Source: Psychrobacillus antarcticus
GTDB taxonomy: Bacteria > Bacillota > Bacilli > Bacillales_A > Planococcaceae
Reading direction: 5' to 3'
Length of the DNA: 64,000 nucleotides
NCBI RefSeq assembly: GCF_029533155.1
Contig: NZ_JAIZDB010000015.1
Location: 1 to 64,000, forward strand
The translations under genes and the position numbers were made by a program. The notes beneath the pieces are model-generated. The model saw nothing but the letters and a program-made list of their open reading frames with translations, had not been told where the DNA came from and did not search any database. Shown here piece by piece: positions 50,069-58,582 of this stretch (position 1 is its first letter; every line of letters begins with the position of its first letter).

Positions 50069-50748
50069 TCTTTAAAAATAAAATGTAGACATGCCATTGA
50101 TTTCCGCTCTGAGCGGACGCTTTCCGTGGGCACGGCTTCAGCCGCTTCCCTCGCTTACGCTCAGTCCAGGGTCTTCAGCTCGCACTATCCCCACTGGAGT
50201 CGCCGCCCTGCGCTCCAAACCATTATATCCACTTTAAATAATCGAATAATTGGATATAAAACCACCTAAATACACGTGTTTTGCTATAAAATAAGTAAGG
50301 CTGAAAGGGATTTTGGAAAAAGAAAATCTACTTTCTTCAACCTTCCTTACAGAATAGTATCCCTAAATCAGCAGACCGTCTATCACTATATAAATTTACT
50401 ACTCTTATCATCTAAGCGATATACTGAGCTATATCTAATAGTTGAGTACTACACATTATATTAATTGTAGTGAAAGGTGGCGACTCCGGCGGGATGAGTG
50501 AGACTGATGAGCTATCACAGCGACGGTGATAGCTCATCGTTCACCCCCCGGAGGCCCACAGGAGGTGGGTTATGCAATCGTTGCCGCAGGACGCGGCGAA
50601 CTTAGATTGCCTTCCTTTTGAGATGTGGCGCTCTTAGCCTTTGTTCCTCCACCTGAAACGCAAATCAGTAGTATTATTTATTCTTCTTTCACCTTTAAAA
50701 CACAGTCTACACGGTACAATTTTATATACTCTCTTTTCTTTTAAAAAA
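50046..50748. repeat. Composite intergenic repeat element
   Basis: Ends match the fused copy at 31528-31632. Inside, in order: a GC-rich repeat (50098-50225, containing GCGGACGCTTTCCGTGGG and TGGAGTCGCCG), the AT-rich block copy 2 (50318-50452), and a second GC-rich repeat (50464-50675) with a perfect inverted pair GATGAGCTATCAC / GTGATAGCTCATC. No ORF of note. The right end abuts the carboxylase operon terminator. Confidence 0.7.
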
Positions 50749-50772
50749 GGTCTACCTCAGAGGTAGACCTTA
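50743..50772 (-). terminator. Intrinsic terminator of the acyl-CoA carboxylase operon
   Basis: AAGGTCTACCTC-T-GAGGTAGACCTT followed by TTTT on the minus strand, 12 nt after the carboxyltransferase stop. Confidence 0.9.
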
Positions 50773-50784
50773 GCGTTAAAATTA

Positions 50785-52326
50785 TTATACAGGAAGCACC
50801 GGATGTTTTCGAGGTGCATTTACTATTTGTTTATCTTCATAGAAACGTAGACGATTTGCAAGCTCTGAGCGTAATTCACTTGGTGCTACAATTTCATCGA
50901 TGATCATCTCGGAAGCAAGTTTATAAATATCAATTTCTTCTTTATATTCCGCATGCTTTTCTTGCACGAATTTAAGACGTTCTTTTGGATCTTCGATTGC
51001 TTCAATCTTGTTTGAATACACTGCATTAACTGCCGCTTCTGGTCCCATTACAGCAATTTGAGCTGTAGGTAAGGCGATGCACACATCTGGCTCAAACGCA
51101 GGACCAGCCATAGCATATAAACCTGCTCCATATGCTTTACGGACAATGACAGATATTTTTGGGACTGTTGCAGAACTCATCGCGGCAATCAGCTTCGCTC
51201 CATGTCTAATAATACCTGCTCGCTCTACTTTCGTTCCTATCATAAATCCAGGAACGTCAGCTAGGAATAATAGCGGTATGGAAAATGCATCACAAAGTGA
51301 AATAAACTTAGTCGCCTTATCGGCAGAATCTACAAAGAGCACTCCACCTTTAACTTTTGGTTGATTGGCAATTATCCCTACCGCTCGGCCATCAATTCGC
51401 GCTAATCCTGTAATTAACTCAGGAGCAAATAGCTTCTTCACATCAAAGAAGGTCCCTTCATCGATTAGTGCATCAATTGCTTCATACATATTAAATGGTG
51501 CATTTTGATTTTCTGGAATAATTTCTTCCAATGTTCTACCTTCTTTAATAGCCTTTGGTTCAACTTGTTTCGGTTTCTCGGTGTAATTCGCTGGGAAGAA
51601 GCTTAAGTAGCGTTTAGCCTCAGAAATTGCTTCTTCTTCTGTAGAAACAAGCACATCACCCACACCACTTACCGTACAATGCATGCGAGCTCCACCCATT
51701 TCTTCCAGTGTAACCTTTTCACCAATTACCTTTTCAGCCATTCGAGGTGAACCTAGATACATAGAGGCATTTCCTTCCACCATAAAGACAACATCACAAA
51801 AAGCGGGTATATAGGCTCCTCCTGCAGCAGAAGGACCAAATAATAGACAAACTTGTGGGATAAAACCAGAAAGTCTTACTTGGTTATGAAATATTCTCCC
51901 TGCTCCTCGGCGATTTGGAAACATATCTAACTGATCGGTAATACGTGCACCAGCTGAGTCTACTAGGTACAACATTGGCACTCTATTCTTTTCTGCTATT
52001 TCTTGAATACGAATAATTTTTTCAACTGTACGAGATCCCCATGATCCAGCTTTCACAGTGGAATCATTTGCCATAACACAAACGGTTTGTCCATTTACTT
52101 TACCCGTAGCAGTTACAACTCCGTCTGCTGGCAAATCTCCTGCTTCTACATTCGCAAAGCGACCATCCTCGATATATTCCCCATTATCGAAAAGTAACGC
52201 TAAACGATCACGCACAAATAATTTATTTTGTTCTTTCATTTTTTCATGATACTTTGCATGTCCACCCGAATAAATCGTTGCTAGCTTTTCTTCTAGTCTA
52301 TCATTATACCCTTTTGTTTCTCCCAC
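50785..52326 (-). CDS. Acyl-CoA carboxylase, carboxyltransferase subunit
   Basis: 513 residues, fused alpha/beta carboxyltransferase of the propionyl-CoA/methylcrotonyl-CoA carboxylase type (YngE-like). LVDSAGARITDQ and FGPSAAGGAYIPAF form one oxyanion hole; FLADVPGFMIGTKVE and ASVGAGLYAM-type KAYGAGLYAM the other. It moves carboxyl from biotin to an acyl-CoA. GTG start 52326, 9 nt after AGGGGG. Substrate (propionyl, acetyl or methylcrotonyl-CoA) not evident. Confidence 0.93.
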   Translation of the reverse strand: MGETKGYNDRLEEKLATIYSGGHAKYHEKMKEQNKLFVRDRLALLFDNGEYIEDGRFANVEAGDLPADGVVTATGKVNGQTVCVMANDSTVKAGSWGSRTVEKIIRIQEIAEKNRVPMLYLVDSAGARITDQLDMFPNRRGAGRIFHNQVRLSGFIPQVCLLFGPSAAGGAYIPAFCDVVFMVEGNASMYLGSPRMAEKVIGEKVTLEEMGGARMHCTVSGVGDVLVSTEEEAISEAKRYLSFFPANYTEKPKQVEPKAIKEGRTLEEIIPENQNAPFNMYEAIDALIDEGTFFDVKKLFAPELITGLARIDGRAVGIIANQPKVKGGVLFVDSADKATKFISLCDAFSIPLLFLADVPGFMIGTKVERAGIIRHGAKLIAAMSSATVPKISVIVRKAYGAGLYAMAGPAFEPDVCIALPTAQIAVMGPEAAVNAVYSNKIEAIEDPKERLKFVQEKHAEYKEEIDIYKLASEMIIDEIVAPSELRSELANRLRFYEDKQIVNAPRKHPVLPV

Positions 52327-52341
52327 GGTTTAAAGCCCCCT

Positions 52342-52554
52342 CTATTCAAACGTCACTAGAACATCGCCTTCATTTACAAAATCGCCTTCATTAGCATTAA
52401 TTGTTGCAATTTTCCCTGCTGTTTCTGCTTCCATTGGAATCTCCATTTTCATGGACTCCAACACCATTACAACTTGTCCAGCTGATACTTCTTCTCCAAC
52501 TGCTACATTTACTGTAAATACTGTTCCTGCCATATTCGATTCTAAATTTTTCAT
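52342..52554 (-). CDS. Biotin carboxyl carrier protein (small, stand-alone)
   Basis: 70 residues, essentially a single biotinyl domain. The biotin lysine is Lys36 in VLESMKMEIP. ATG 52554 overlaps the biotin carboxylase stop (ATGA). Such short carriers are typical of the B. subtilis YngHB type, not of AccB, which has a long N-terminal part. Confidence 0.93.
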   Translation of the reverse strand: MKNLESNMAGTVFTVNVAVGEEVSAGQVVMVLESMKMEIPMEAETAGKIATINANEGDFVNEGDVLVTFE

Positions 52555-53912
52555 TTGGAAACTTCCTCCCTTTGTTTGTTCATCCATTCCCCTAAAACGG
52601 ATGTTGAATATGCACCACTTGTAAAACTCTCATCTTCCAAAAACTGTTGGAATAGTGGGATATTTGTTTTCACACCTTCTATTTTAACAGAAGAAAATAC
52701 TTTTTGTGCAGACTCTATCGCTAATTCCCTATTTTCTGCATGGACAATAACTTTAGCAATCATCGGATCATAGAAAGGCGTGACTTTGTCGCCTTCCGCG
52801 TAACCCGCATCTACTCGAATATCCTCTTCTGTTTCCCAACTTTGTAAAGTGATCGTTCCAGGTGATGGAAAAAATGATTTTGGATCCTCCGCATATATTC
52901 TAAATTCTATCGCATGTCCGTTTGATTTTATCGAAGATTGATCTTTCACAGGTAATTCTTCCCCAGCAGCAACCTTTAACTGCCATTCCACTAAATCGAA
53001 CCCCGTGATAGCTTCCGTAATTGGATGTTCCACTTGTAATCTAGTATTCATCTCTAAGAAATAAAACTGATGATTATGATCTACGATAAATTCAACTGTT
53101 CCGGCATTTACATAGTTTACTGCTTTCGCTGCATTCACAGCTGCTTCCCATAATTTTTCTCTAGCTTCCTGTGGAAAGTTTGGAGAAGGTGCCTCTTCCA
53201 TCACTTTTTGGTTTCTACGCTGAACAGAACAGTTCCGTTCGAATAAATGAACGATATTTCCATGCATGTCCCCAAAAATTTGCACTTCAATATGTCTAGA
53301 AGAATCTATAAATTTTTCAAGAAAAACGACATCACTACCAAAATAGGATTGCGCTCGTGTTTTAATCGACACAAAATTTTTCACAAGCGTCGCTTCATCA
53401 TCACAGCGAATCATTCCAATACCACCGCCGCCAGCACTTGCTTTAAGCATGACTGGATATCCAATTGAAGCAGCTGCTACTATTGCATCCTCTACAGAAG
53501 CAAGTCCTTCTTCCGTTCCAGGAACAACCGGAACGTTTGCATTAATCATCGTAATTCTTGCCTCAATTTTATCTCCCATTTTTTCCATTGTTTCTGGCTT
53601 TGGACCGATAAAGATAATACCTTCAGCCTCTGCCTTACGAGCAAATTCAGCATTCTCGGATAAAAATCCGTATCCTGGGTGAATCGCATCCACCTTTTCC
53701 CTTTTTGCAAGTGCAATAATATCATCTATTTTTAAGTATGATTGCTGAACCTGACTAGGTCCTATCAAAAAAGCATAATCTGCCTCTTTCGCATAAGGTA
53801 AATCTTTGTCTGCTTCGGAATAGATTGCCACGGTTTCAATATTTAATCTCTTACATGTTTGAATAATACGTCTAGCTATTTCTCCCCTATTAGCGATTAA
53901 AACTTTCTTCAA
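52551..53912 (-). CDS. Acyl-CoA carboxylase, biotin carboxylase subunit
   Basis: 453 residues, ATP-grasp biotin carboxylase. N-terminal VLIANRGEIARRI, ATP loop KASAGGGGIGM, FLEMNTRLQVEHPITEAITG and the C-terminal B-C domain. It carboxylates biotin on the 70-residue carrier. The start is a TTG at 53912, 7 nt after GAGGGGG. First gene of the carboxylase operon. Confidence 0.94.
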   Translation of the reverse strand: MKKVLIANRGEIARRIIQTCKRLNIETVAIYSEADKDLPYAKEADYAFLIGPSQVQQSYLKIDDIIALAKREKVDAIHPGYGFLSENAEFARKAEAEGIIFIGPKPETMEKMGDKIEARITMINANVPVVPGTEEGLASVEDAIVAAASIGYPVMLKASAGGGGIGMIRCDDEATLVKNFVSIKTRAQSYFGSDVVFLEKFIDSSRHIEVQIFGDMHGNIVHLFERNCSVQRRNQKVMEEAPSPNFPQEAREKLWEAAVNAAKAVNYVNAGTVEFIVDHNHQFYFLEMNTRLQVEHPITEAITGFDLVEWQLKVAAGEELPVKDQSSIKSNGHAIEFRIYAEDPKSFFPSPGTITLQSWETEEDIRVDAGYAEGDKVTPFYDPMIAKVIVHAENRELAIESAQKVFSSVKIEGVKTNIPLFQQFLEDESFTSGAYSTSVLGEWMNKQREEVSK

Positions 53913-53955
53913 ATTACATCCCCCTCGATTTGAAACATTTCCCCATCTATATTAG

Positions 53956-53983
53956 TCTATACGAATTATGAAAGCGATTTCAA
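53956..53983 (-). promoter_or_regulatory. Promoter and cre-like site of the carboxylase operon
   Basis: TTGAAA (53978-53983), 16 nt, TATAGA (53956-53961) on the minus strand. The segment TTGAAATCGCTTTCAT (53968-53983) fits the CcpA cre consensus WTGNAANCGNWWNCAW at every position and covers the -35. CcpA binding there would repress the operon during growth on good sugars. Confidence 0.65.
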
Positions 53984-54014
53984 CTAAAATTATTTCTTAT
54001 AATTTTTAAACAGC

Positions 54015-54041
54015 AAAAGAAGCCCAAAAAAAGGCTTCTTT
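54015..54041 (-). terminator. Intrinsic terminator of rsfA
   Basis: AGAAGCC-TTTTTTT-GGGCTTCT followed by TTTG on the minus strand, overlapping the end of rsfA. It separates rsfA from the carboxylase operon. Confidence 0.75.
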
Positions 54042-54439
54042 TATTTGCGTTCAATATGTGTAATACCTTGTTTGACCCAATTTAAAAGCTGTTCATAATC
54101 ATTTTTCAACAAATTATATGCACTTGAAATCTCATCGTAAGAATGCTTCATATCATCATAACTTTCCATTGCCAGTTGCAAATGGTTTTGAAGGGAAGAA
54201 GAATCGGCAAATTCTTTAGTAGAATAAGAGGTTGACTTTTGTTCTTTTTTAATAATTTGAGGGCGAAGATTTTTATTCCAGCGAAATGCACATGCTTGCT
54301 TAGATCTTCCTAATAATACACTAGCTTCCTGAAAACCAGAAATTTGCGTGTGGCCTCCATTTATTTTGTTCAATATTATTTCTTTTAGAAGATTATCTTC
54401 TTCCTCGGTCCAACTATCTTTTCTCAATTTTTCGTTCAT
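54041..54439 (-). CDS. rsfA: RsfA/YlbO family Myb-like transcription regulator
   Basis: 132 residues from ATG 54439 (AAGGGTGA). An N-terminal SANT/Myb-like helix-turn-helix, RKDSWTEEEDNLLKE...RSKQACAFRWNKNLRP, then a coiled coil (about 85-125). RsfA-type proteins act in the prespore, under sigma-F in B. subtilis. The location near rpmF corresponds to ylbO. Confidence 0.9.
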   Translation of the reverse strand: MNEKLRKDSWTEEEDNLLKEIILNKINGGHTQISGFQEASVLLGRSKQACAFRWNKNLRPQIIKKEQKSTSYSTKEFADSSSLQNHLQLAMESYDDMKHSYDEISSAYNLLKNDYEQLLNWVKQGITHIERK

Positions 54440-54499
54440 CTGGATCACCCTTTGCTTTTTTATTAATATATGCAAAGTGGGTACAAATAGACTCTTATA

Positions 54500-55261
54500 T
54501 TACTTCTTTTTAGATAAAAATGAATCGACTGCTTGATGATGAGCTTCTTGCTCCCATAATACGGAACAGGTTCTTACCTCTTCTATAATTCGTTCAAATA
54601 ATTTCGACTGCTCCCACTTACGAATTAATTGCATTTTGTATGCTTTTAACACAGTCTCATGTGGCATAATCATTTGTTCGATAAATACTTTTAGTGCATC
54701 GTATTTATTTCCTTCAAAAACTTCCGTTGCCCAACCAATTGCTTGGAGTTTGTCAGATGAATAGGGAACCGCTTCTGTAAGCATTTGGAGAGTATGGTCT
54801 TGGCGCATCCCTTTTTCCCATAAATAAGTTCCTCCGCCCCAGCCAGAAGTGATTGCTAACTTTCCTTGAATGAATCCACATCTTGCCTCTTTCTTTACTA
54901 AACGATAATCACATAAAGTCGCAATCTCACACCCCCCGCCTACTGCGGTACCGTTTACTAATGCAATAGTTGGAATGGGCAATGTAGCAACATCATATAA
55001 AATAGTTGCTGTGTCACTTAACATTTCAAATGATTCTCGCTCTGTTTTCACCTTATGTAGAACTGACAAATCCCCACCTGAACAAAAAGACTTCTCTCCT
55101 GCTCCTGTAATTACTGCTAGTTTTATCGAACTATCCTTTTTTACTGTATGTACTAACTCTTTAAATCCTTCTATGACTTCCATGTTTATCGCATTATGAA
55201 TAGCAGATCTATTTATTTCGAATATAATTATTTCTTCTCTTTTTATTATCGTGTAATCCAT
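54500..55261 (-). CDS. Crotonase-family protein lacking one hydratase glutamate
   Basis: 253 residues. The oxyanion-hole SFCSGGDL and the first glutamate, GGGCEIATL, are present. The second hydratase Glu is lost (FIQGKLAITSGWGGG). The GWGGG pattern resembles ethylmalonyl-CoA decarboxylase and enoyl-CoA isomerase relatives. A 60-nt gap separates it from rsfA. It may be a decarboxylase that clears side products of the nearby acyl-CoA carboxylase; this is inference. Confidence 0.8.
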   Translation of the reverse strand: MDYTIIKREEIIIFEINRSAIHNAINMEVIEGFKELVHTVKKDSSIKLAVITGAGEKSFCSGGDLSVLHKVKTERESFEMLSDTATILYDVATLPIPTIALVNGTAVGGGCEIATLCDYRLVKKEARCGFIQGKLAITSGWGGGTYLWEKGMRQDHTLQMLTEAVPYSSDKLQAIGWATEVFEGNKYDALKVFIEQMIMPHETVLKAYKMQLIRKWEQSKLFERIIEEVRTCSVLWEQEAHHQAVDSFLSKKK

Positions 55262-55294
55262 CTCTTTGACACCCCTTATAGAAAATATATATAG

Positions 55295-55340
55295 AAAAAA
55301 AGACTACCGAAGAGCCATGGTCTCTTTGGTAGTCTTTTAA
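55295..55340 (-). terminator. Intrinsic terminator of rpmF
   Basis: AAGACTACC / GGTAGTCTT outer stem with a nested AAGAG / CTCTT stem, followed by a T-tract on the minus strand, 15 nt after the rpmF stop. Confidence 0.85.
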
Positions 55341-55355
55341 GGAACAAATACTGAA

Positions 55356-55529
55356 TTATTTGCTCAATACTTCTTTCCCTTTGTATTGGCCGCAAGATTT
55401 ACAAATACGGTGAGCCAATTTCATTTCACCACAATTTGAACAAGAAACCATACCAGGTACGGATAACTTAATATGCGTACGGCGTTTTCTTTTTGCAGTT
55501 TTAGAAGTTCTTCTAGCTGGTACTGCCAT
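55356..55529 (-). CDS. rpmF: Ribosomal protein bL32 (zinc-ribbon form)
   Basis: 57 residues. [17 protein letters not shown] start and a CSNCGE...CKSCG zinc ribbon with four cysteines, so this is the zinc-binding C+ form. ATG 55529 behind AGGAGGTG. Downstream of ylbN as in Bacillus. Confidence 0.97.
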   Translation of the reverse strand: MAVPARRTSKTAKRKRRTHIKLSVPGMVSCSNCGEMKLAHRICKSCGQYKGKEVLSK

Positions 55530-55557
55530 AGGTGGCACCTCCTTACAGATCTATTAT

Positions 55558-56097
55558 TTATTCGTCTGTTTGATCAAAATACTTAGCTAAATCAGCAAGT
55601 CTTGGATCTACTTTTGGTTGTTCATCTTTCTGCACTTCTTTGAGTTCTTCGTCTACTGCATAACTCCAACCATTTCCACCCTCATGTCTAAATTGGTCTG
55701 CACCTTCTTTATACACTTGCAATGGAATTTCTAAAAGAATTAATTCTTCTAGAACTGGGTCAACATTAACGACATCACCTTCTACAACATGAAAATTATC
55801 ATACCCTCTTGCAGTAGTTTGTGCTGACTCTGACCAGTTGAAGATTTCATCAGATTCAATCTCAAATGGAAATTCTACATCTTCCCATGTGCGTGCACAC
55901 GGTAAAATAAGAGTTCCTGAAAGCTGAAAGTGACAAGTCATTTGCGCTGCACCAAAAGTACAGTGCGCTTTTACGTGAACGGGTGAAATTCTTCGAACGT
56001 CCTGGTTCCGCTTCTGCACGTTTTCGAGTTCCACGAATTCATCTAAAGTTAGTCCGTTCTCACGATATTTAGATAGCTGATGAATTGCCCATTTCAT
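55558..56097 (-). CDS. ylbN: YlbN/YceD family protein (DUF177)
   Basis: 179 residues. The family couples to rpmF in most bacteria and takes part in ribosome or 23S rRNA biogenesis. CHFQLSGTLILPCARTWEDVEFPFEIE is typical; only parts are quoted: GTLILPCARTWE and DVVNVDPVLEELILLEIP. ATG 56097 with GAGGTGA. Confidence 0.92.
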   Translation of the reverse strand: MKWAIHQLSKYRENGLTLDEFVELENVQKRNQDVRRISPVHVKAHCTFGAAQMTCHFQLSGTLILPCARTWEDVEFPFEIESDEIFNWSESAQTTARGYDNFHVVEGDVVNVDPVLEELILLEIPLQVYKEGADQFRHEGGNGWSYAVDEELKEVQKDEQPKVDPRLADLAKYFDQTDE

Positions 56098-56126
56098 ACG
56101 ATTATCACCTCAAGACAACAAAGTTG

Positions 56127-56155
56127 ATTATATAATGACTGAATTTAGATGTCAA
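56127..56155 (-). promoter_or_regulatory. Sigma-A promoter of ylbN-rpmF
   Basis: TTGACA (56150-56155), 17 nt, TATAAT (56127-56132) on the minus strand: a consensus promoter, back to back with the ylbM promoter. Confidence 0.9.
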
Positions 56156-56164
56156 GATAATTTC

Positions 56165-56193
56165 TTGTCACTCCATTATAATAACATTATACT
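56165..56193 (+). promoter_or_regulatory. Sigma-A promoter of ylbM (tmcAL)
   Basis: TTGTCA (56165-56170), 17 nt, TATACT (56188-56193) on the + strand, 28 nt before the ATG. Confidence 0.75.
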
Positions 56194-56221
56194 TACATGA
56201 AAGAAAGGATTTGGTTTAAAG

Positions 56222-57439
56222 ATGAAAGCGACTGGAATTGTTGTAGAATATAATCCATTTCATAACGGTCATTTGCATCACCTTCAGCAAACCCGTATAA
56301 AAACGAATAGCGATATTGTCATTGCCGTCATGTCTGGTAATTTTCTACAGCGCGGAGAACCAGCACTTGTTGATAAATGGACTCGCGCCAAAATGGCCAT
56401 AGATGCGGGTGTTGATTTAGTAATTGAACTTCCTTATGCATTTGCTACAGCACAAGCAAGTGATTTTGCTAAAGGCGCTATTTTCTTATTAGATGCTTTA
56501 AAATGCCATTCCTTTTGTTTCGGTAGTGAAGAAGGTTCATTAGAAGCATTTCAACAAACATATAATCTATTATTGACCAAAAAAGACGATTATAATACAG
56601 CCATTGCAAGTAATATGAAAAAAGGTATGAGTTATCCTAAAGCATTAAATGAAGCGTACAGCGAAGTTTCTAAAGACACTACCATCCGATTAGTAGATCT
56701 ATCCAAACCGAATAATATATTAGGTTATCATTATATACAGGCTGCAAATATGTTAAATAGTAAAATTCGACCTGAAACAATTCAACGTATCGTCGCAAAT
56801 TATCATGATGATGCTAGCAATAGTGAAACAATAGCTAGCGCAACTGGTATTCGCAAATTACTATTTGAAGGTCAAAAGCTTTCAGAGGTAAATACTTATA
56901 TGCCTAGTACCAGCTTAGAAAGTTTAAAGGAATGGGAAAGTACCCACTTTTCTTTTGGGAGCTGGGAACTGTTTTATCCGACGCTTCGATTACTTATACT
57001 TCGCTCATCCAAGGAAAAGTTATCTCAAATCGCAGAGATTACCGAGGGAATGGAAAACGCCATTTGGAAAGCAGCACTGACACATAGCAACTTTGAATCA
57101 TTTATGCAGCAAATAAAATCAAAGCGCTTTACATGGACAAGGATTCAACGAATGCTAACACATATCTACACAGATTTTACTTGGAGCCAATTACGCGATA
57201 TTCATTTCCCCACTTATATCAGACCTTTAGCAATGAGCAAGAATGGACAGGCTTATTTGCAGAGCATAAAAAAAGACTTGCAGCTCCCTCTTATTAGTAG
57301 AGTAGCCGCAAGTAAAAATGATAAACAGTTGCAATTAGATATAAAAGCTGCCGACCTATATTACTTAGGCTTACAGACTTCGTATGGCAAAAGTATGGTT
57401 GGCAGTGATTTCCGTACTAATCCTATTATTCAAAAATAG
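56222..57439 (+). CDS. tmcAL: tRNA(Met) cytidine acetate ligase
   Basis: 405 residues (ylbM). An N-terminal nucleotidyltransferase-like domain with GIVVEYNPFHNGHLHHL and VIAVMSGNFLQRGEPA. It activates acetate with ATP and forms N4-acetylcytidine at the wobble base of elongator tRNA-Met. One of the few + strand genes here, with its own promoter. It converges with ylbL, with stops 1 nt apart and no visible terminator between. Confidence 0.94.
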   Translation: MKATGIVVEYNPFHNGHLHHLQQTRIKTNSDIVIAVMSGNFLQRGEPALVDKWTRAKMAIDAGVDLVIELPYAFATAQASDFAKGAIFLLDALKCHSFCFGSEEGSLEAFQQTYNLLLTKKDDYNTAIASNMKKGMSYPKALNEAYSEVSKDTTIRLVDLSKPNNILGYHYIQAANMLNSKIRPETIQRIVANYHDDASNSETIASATGIRKLLFEGQKLSEVNTYMPSTSLESLKEWESTHFSFGSWELFYPTLRLLILRSSKEKLSQIAEITEGMENAIWKAALTHSNFESFMQQIKSKRFTWTRIQRMLTHIYTDFTWSQLRDIHFPTYIRPLAMSKNGQAYLQSIKKDLQLPLISRVAASKNDKQLQLDIKAADLYYLGLQTSYGKSMVGSDFRTNPIIQK

Positions 57440-57440
57440 T

Positions 57441-58487
57441 TTATTTTGGCTCTAATTGATCTAGATAAGCAAGCGCATCATCAATCGTTTTCACAGGTAC
57501 GATTTTCATATTCGTACCTATTTTTCTTGCTGATTTTAAGGCTTCCTCATAATTAGATAGAAGTCCTGGATTATTTGCCAGAACAGTTGGGTCAATATCA
57601 TCATCAGGAGCAAACATTATTTCCATGTCTTTATTGTCCGCAGCAATCACTTTTAAATCTATCCCACCAATTCTGCCAACTGTTCCATCTGCCCCCATTT
57701 CCCCAGTTCCGGCTATATTATAGCCTTTTGTAATATCTTCTGGTAGTAACTGATTCAAAATTTCTAAAGTGAACATAAGACCAGCAGATGGCCCTCCAAT
57801 ATCTTCGGAGTTTATGTGTACAGTTGGTGTCGTTTCAACTTTTTTGTCCGCCGTATAGCTAATACCGATACCCGGCGTTTCAAGCACTCCAGGAATCGTT
57901 TTAAGGGATACTTCTTTATCGACCTGTTTCCCATCACGCTCAACCTTTAAACGAATAATATCCCCCTCTACTTTGCCAGCAAGATAGGCTCTAATAGACT
58001 CTTCCGTTAAATCTCCGATATCATCCATTTGTAAAATTTTATCGCCAGCCTCTAATACTCCGTCAGCCGCACTTTCATCTACCACATTAAAAATAAATAT
58101 TCCGTTATTTGATACAGTATAGGGCTTATTTGCTCGGTCAAATGCAACTGAAATAGCATTAAATTGAGAATTAGACATAAGCTTTAATTGACGAACATTA
58201 TATTCTTTTTCATCTTCCCCCTCATGACGAATTTCATTTACTTTATAAATTTTTTGATTATCCGTCATTTTGGCATAGGCGTAAGTTAGTGGTGTAGCTT
58301 TCGCTAGAGCAATTGTAAGGAGACTCAGTGTACCTTCGTCATCTTGGTCCCCACCATCTACTTCTACAAACGGATCTAGTTTGTATGCACCACCTGGTTT
58401 AGAAATATAAGAATCCATTGGATAGAAACCTAATGCTAAAACTATCACTACTATGAAAAGAAGGACTATAGGATTTCTCTTCTTCAT
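57441..58487 (-). CDS. ylbL: YlbL, PDZ-Lon secreted serine protease
   Basis: 348 residues. An N-terminal membrane anchor (7-23), a PDZ domain (about 120-215) and a Lon-type catalytic domain with GGPSAGLMF (Ser) and GRIGGIDLK (Lys). SepM-like family. It faces the cell exterior. ATG 58487 behind GAGAGGG; a TTG one codon upstream is also open. Confidence 0.92.
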   Translation of the reverse strand: MKKRNPIVLLFIVVIVLALGFYPMDSYISKPGGAYKLDPFVEVDGGDQDDEGTLSLLTIALAKATPLTYAYAKMTDNQKIYKVNEIRHEGEDEKEYNVRQLKLMSNSQFNAISVAFDRANKPYTVSNNGIFIFNVVDESAADGVLEAGDKILQMDDIGDLTEESIRAYLAGKVEGDIIRLKVERDGKQVDKEVSLKTIPGVLETPGIGISYTADKKVETTPTVHINSEDIGGPSAGLMFTLEILNQLLPEDITKGYNIAGTGEMGADGTVGRIGGIDLKVIAADNKDMEIMFAPDDDIDPTVLANNPGLLSNYEEALKSARKIGTNMKIVPVKTIDDALAYLDQLEPK

Positions 58488-58582
58488 CAAAATATCCCTC
58501 TCTTTCTACAACACATTTGAATATTAGTTTATCACTTCCATTTTTTTCTGACAAAATATTTGTGAACAAAGGATGAATTTTA

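Noticed and set aside
57430-57450. Possible terminator between convergent ylbM and ylbL
   Set aside because: Stops are 1 nt apart and no hairpin with a T-run is visible; transcripts probably overlap.
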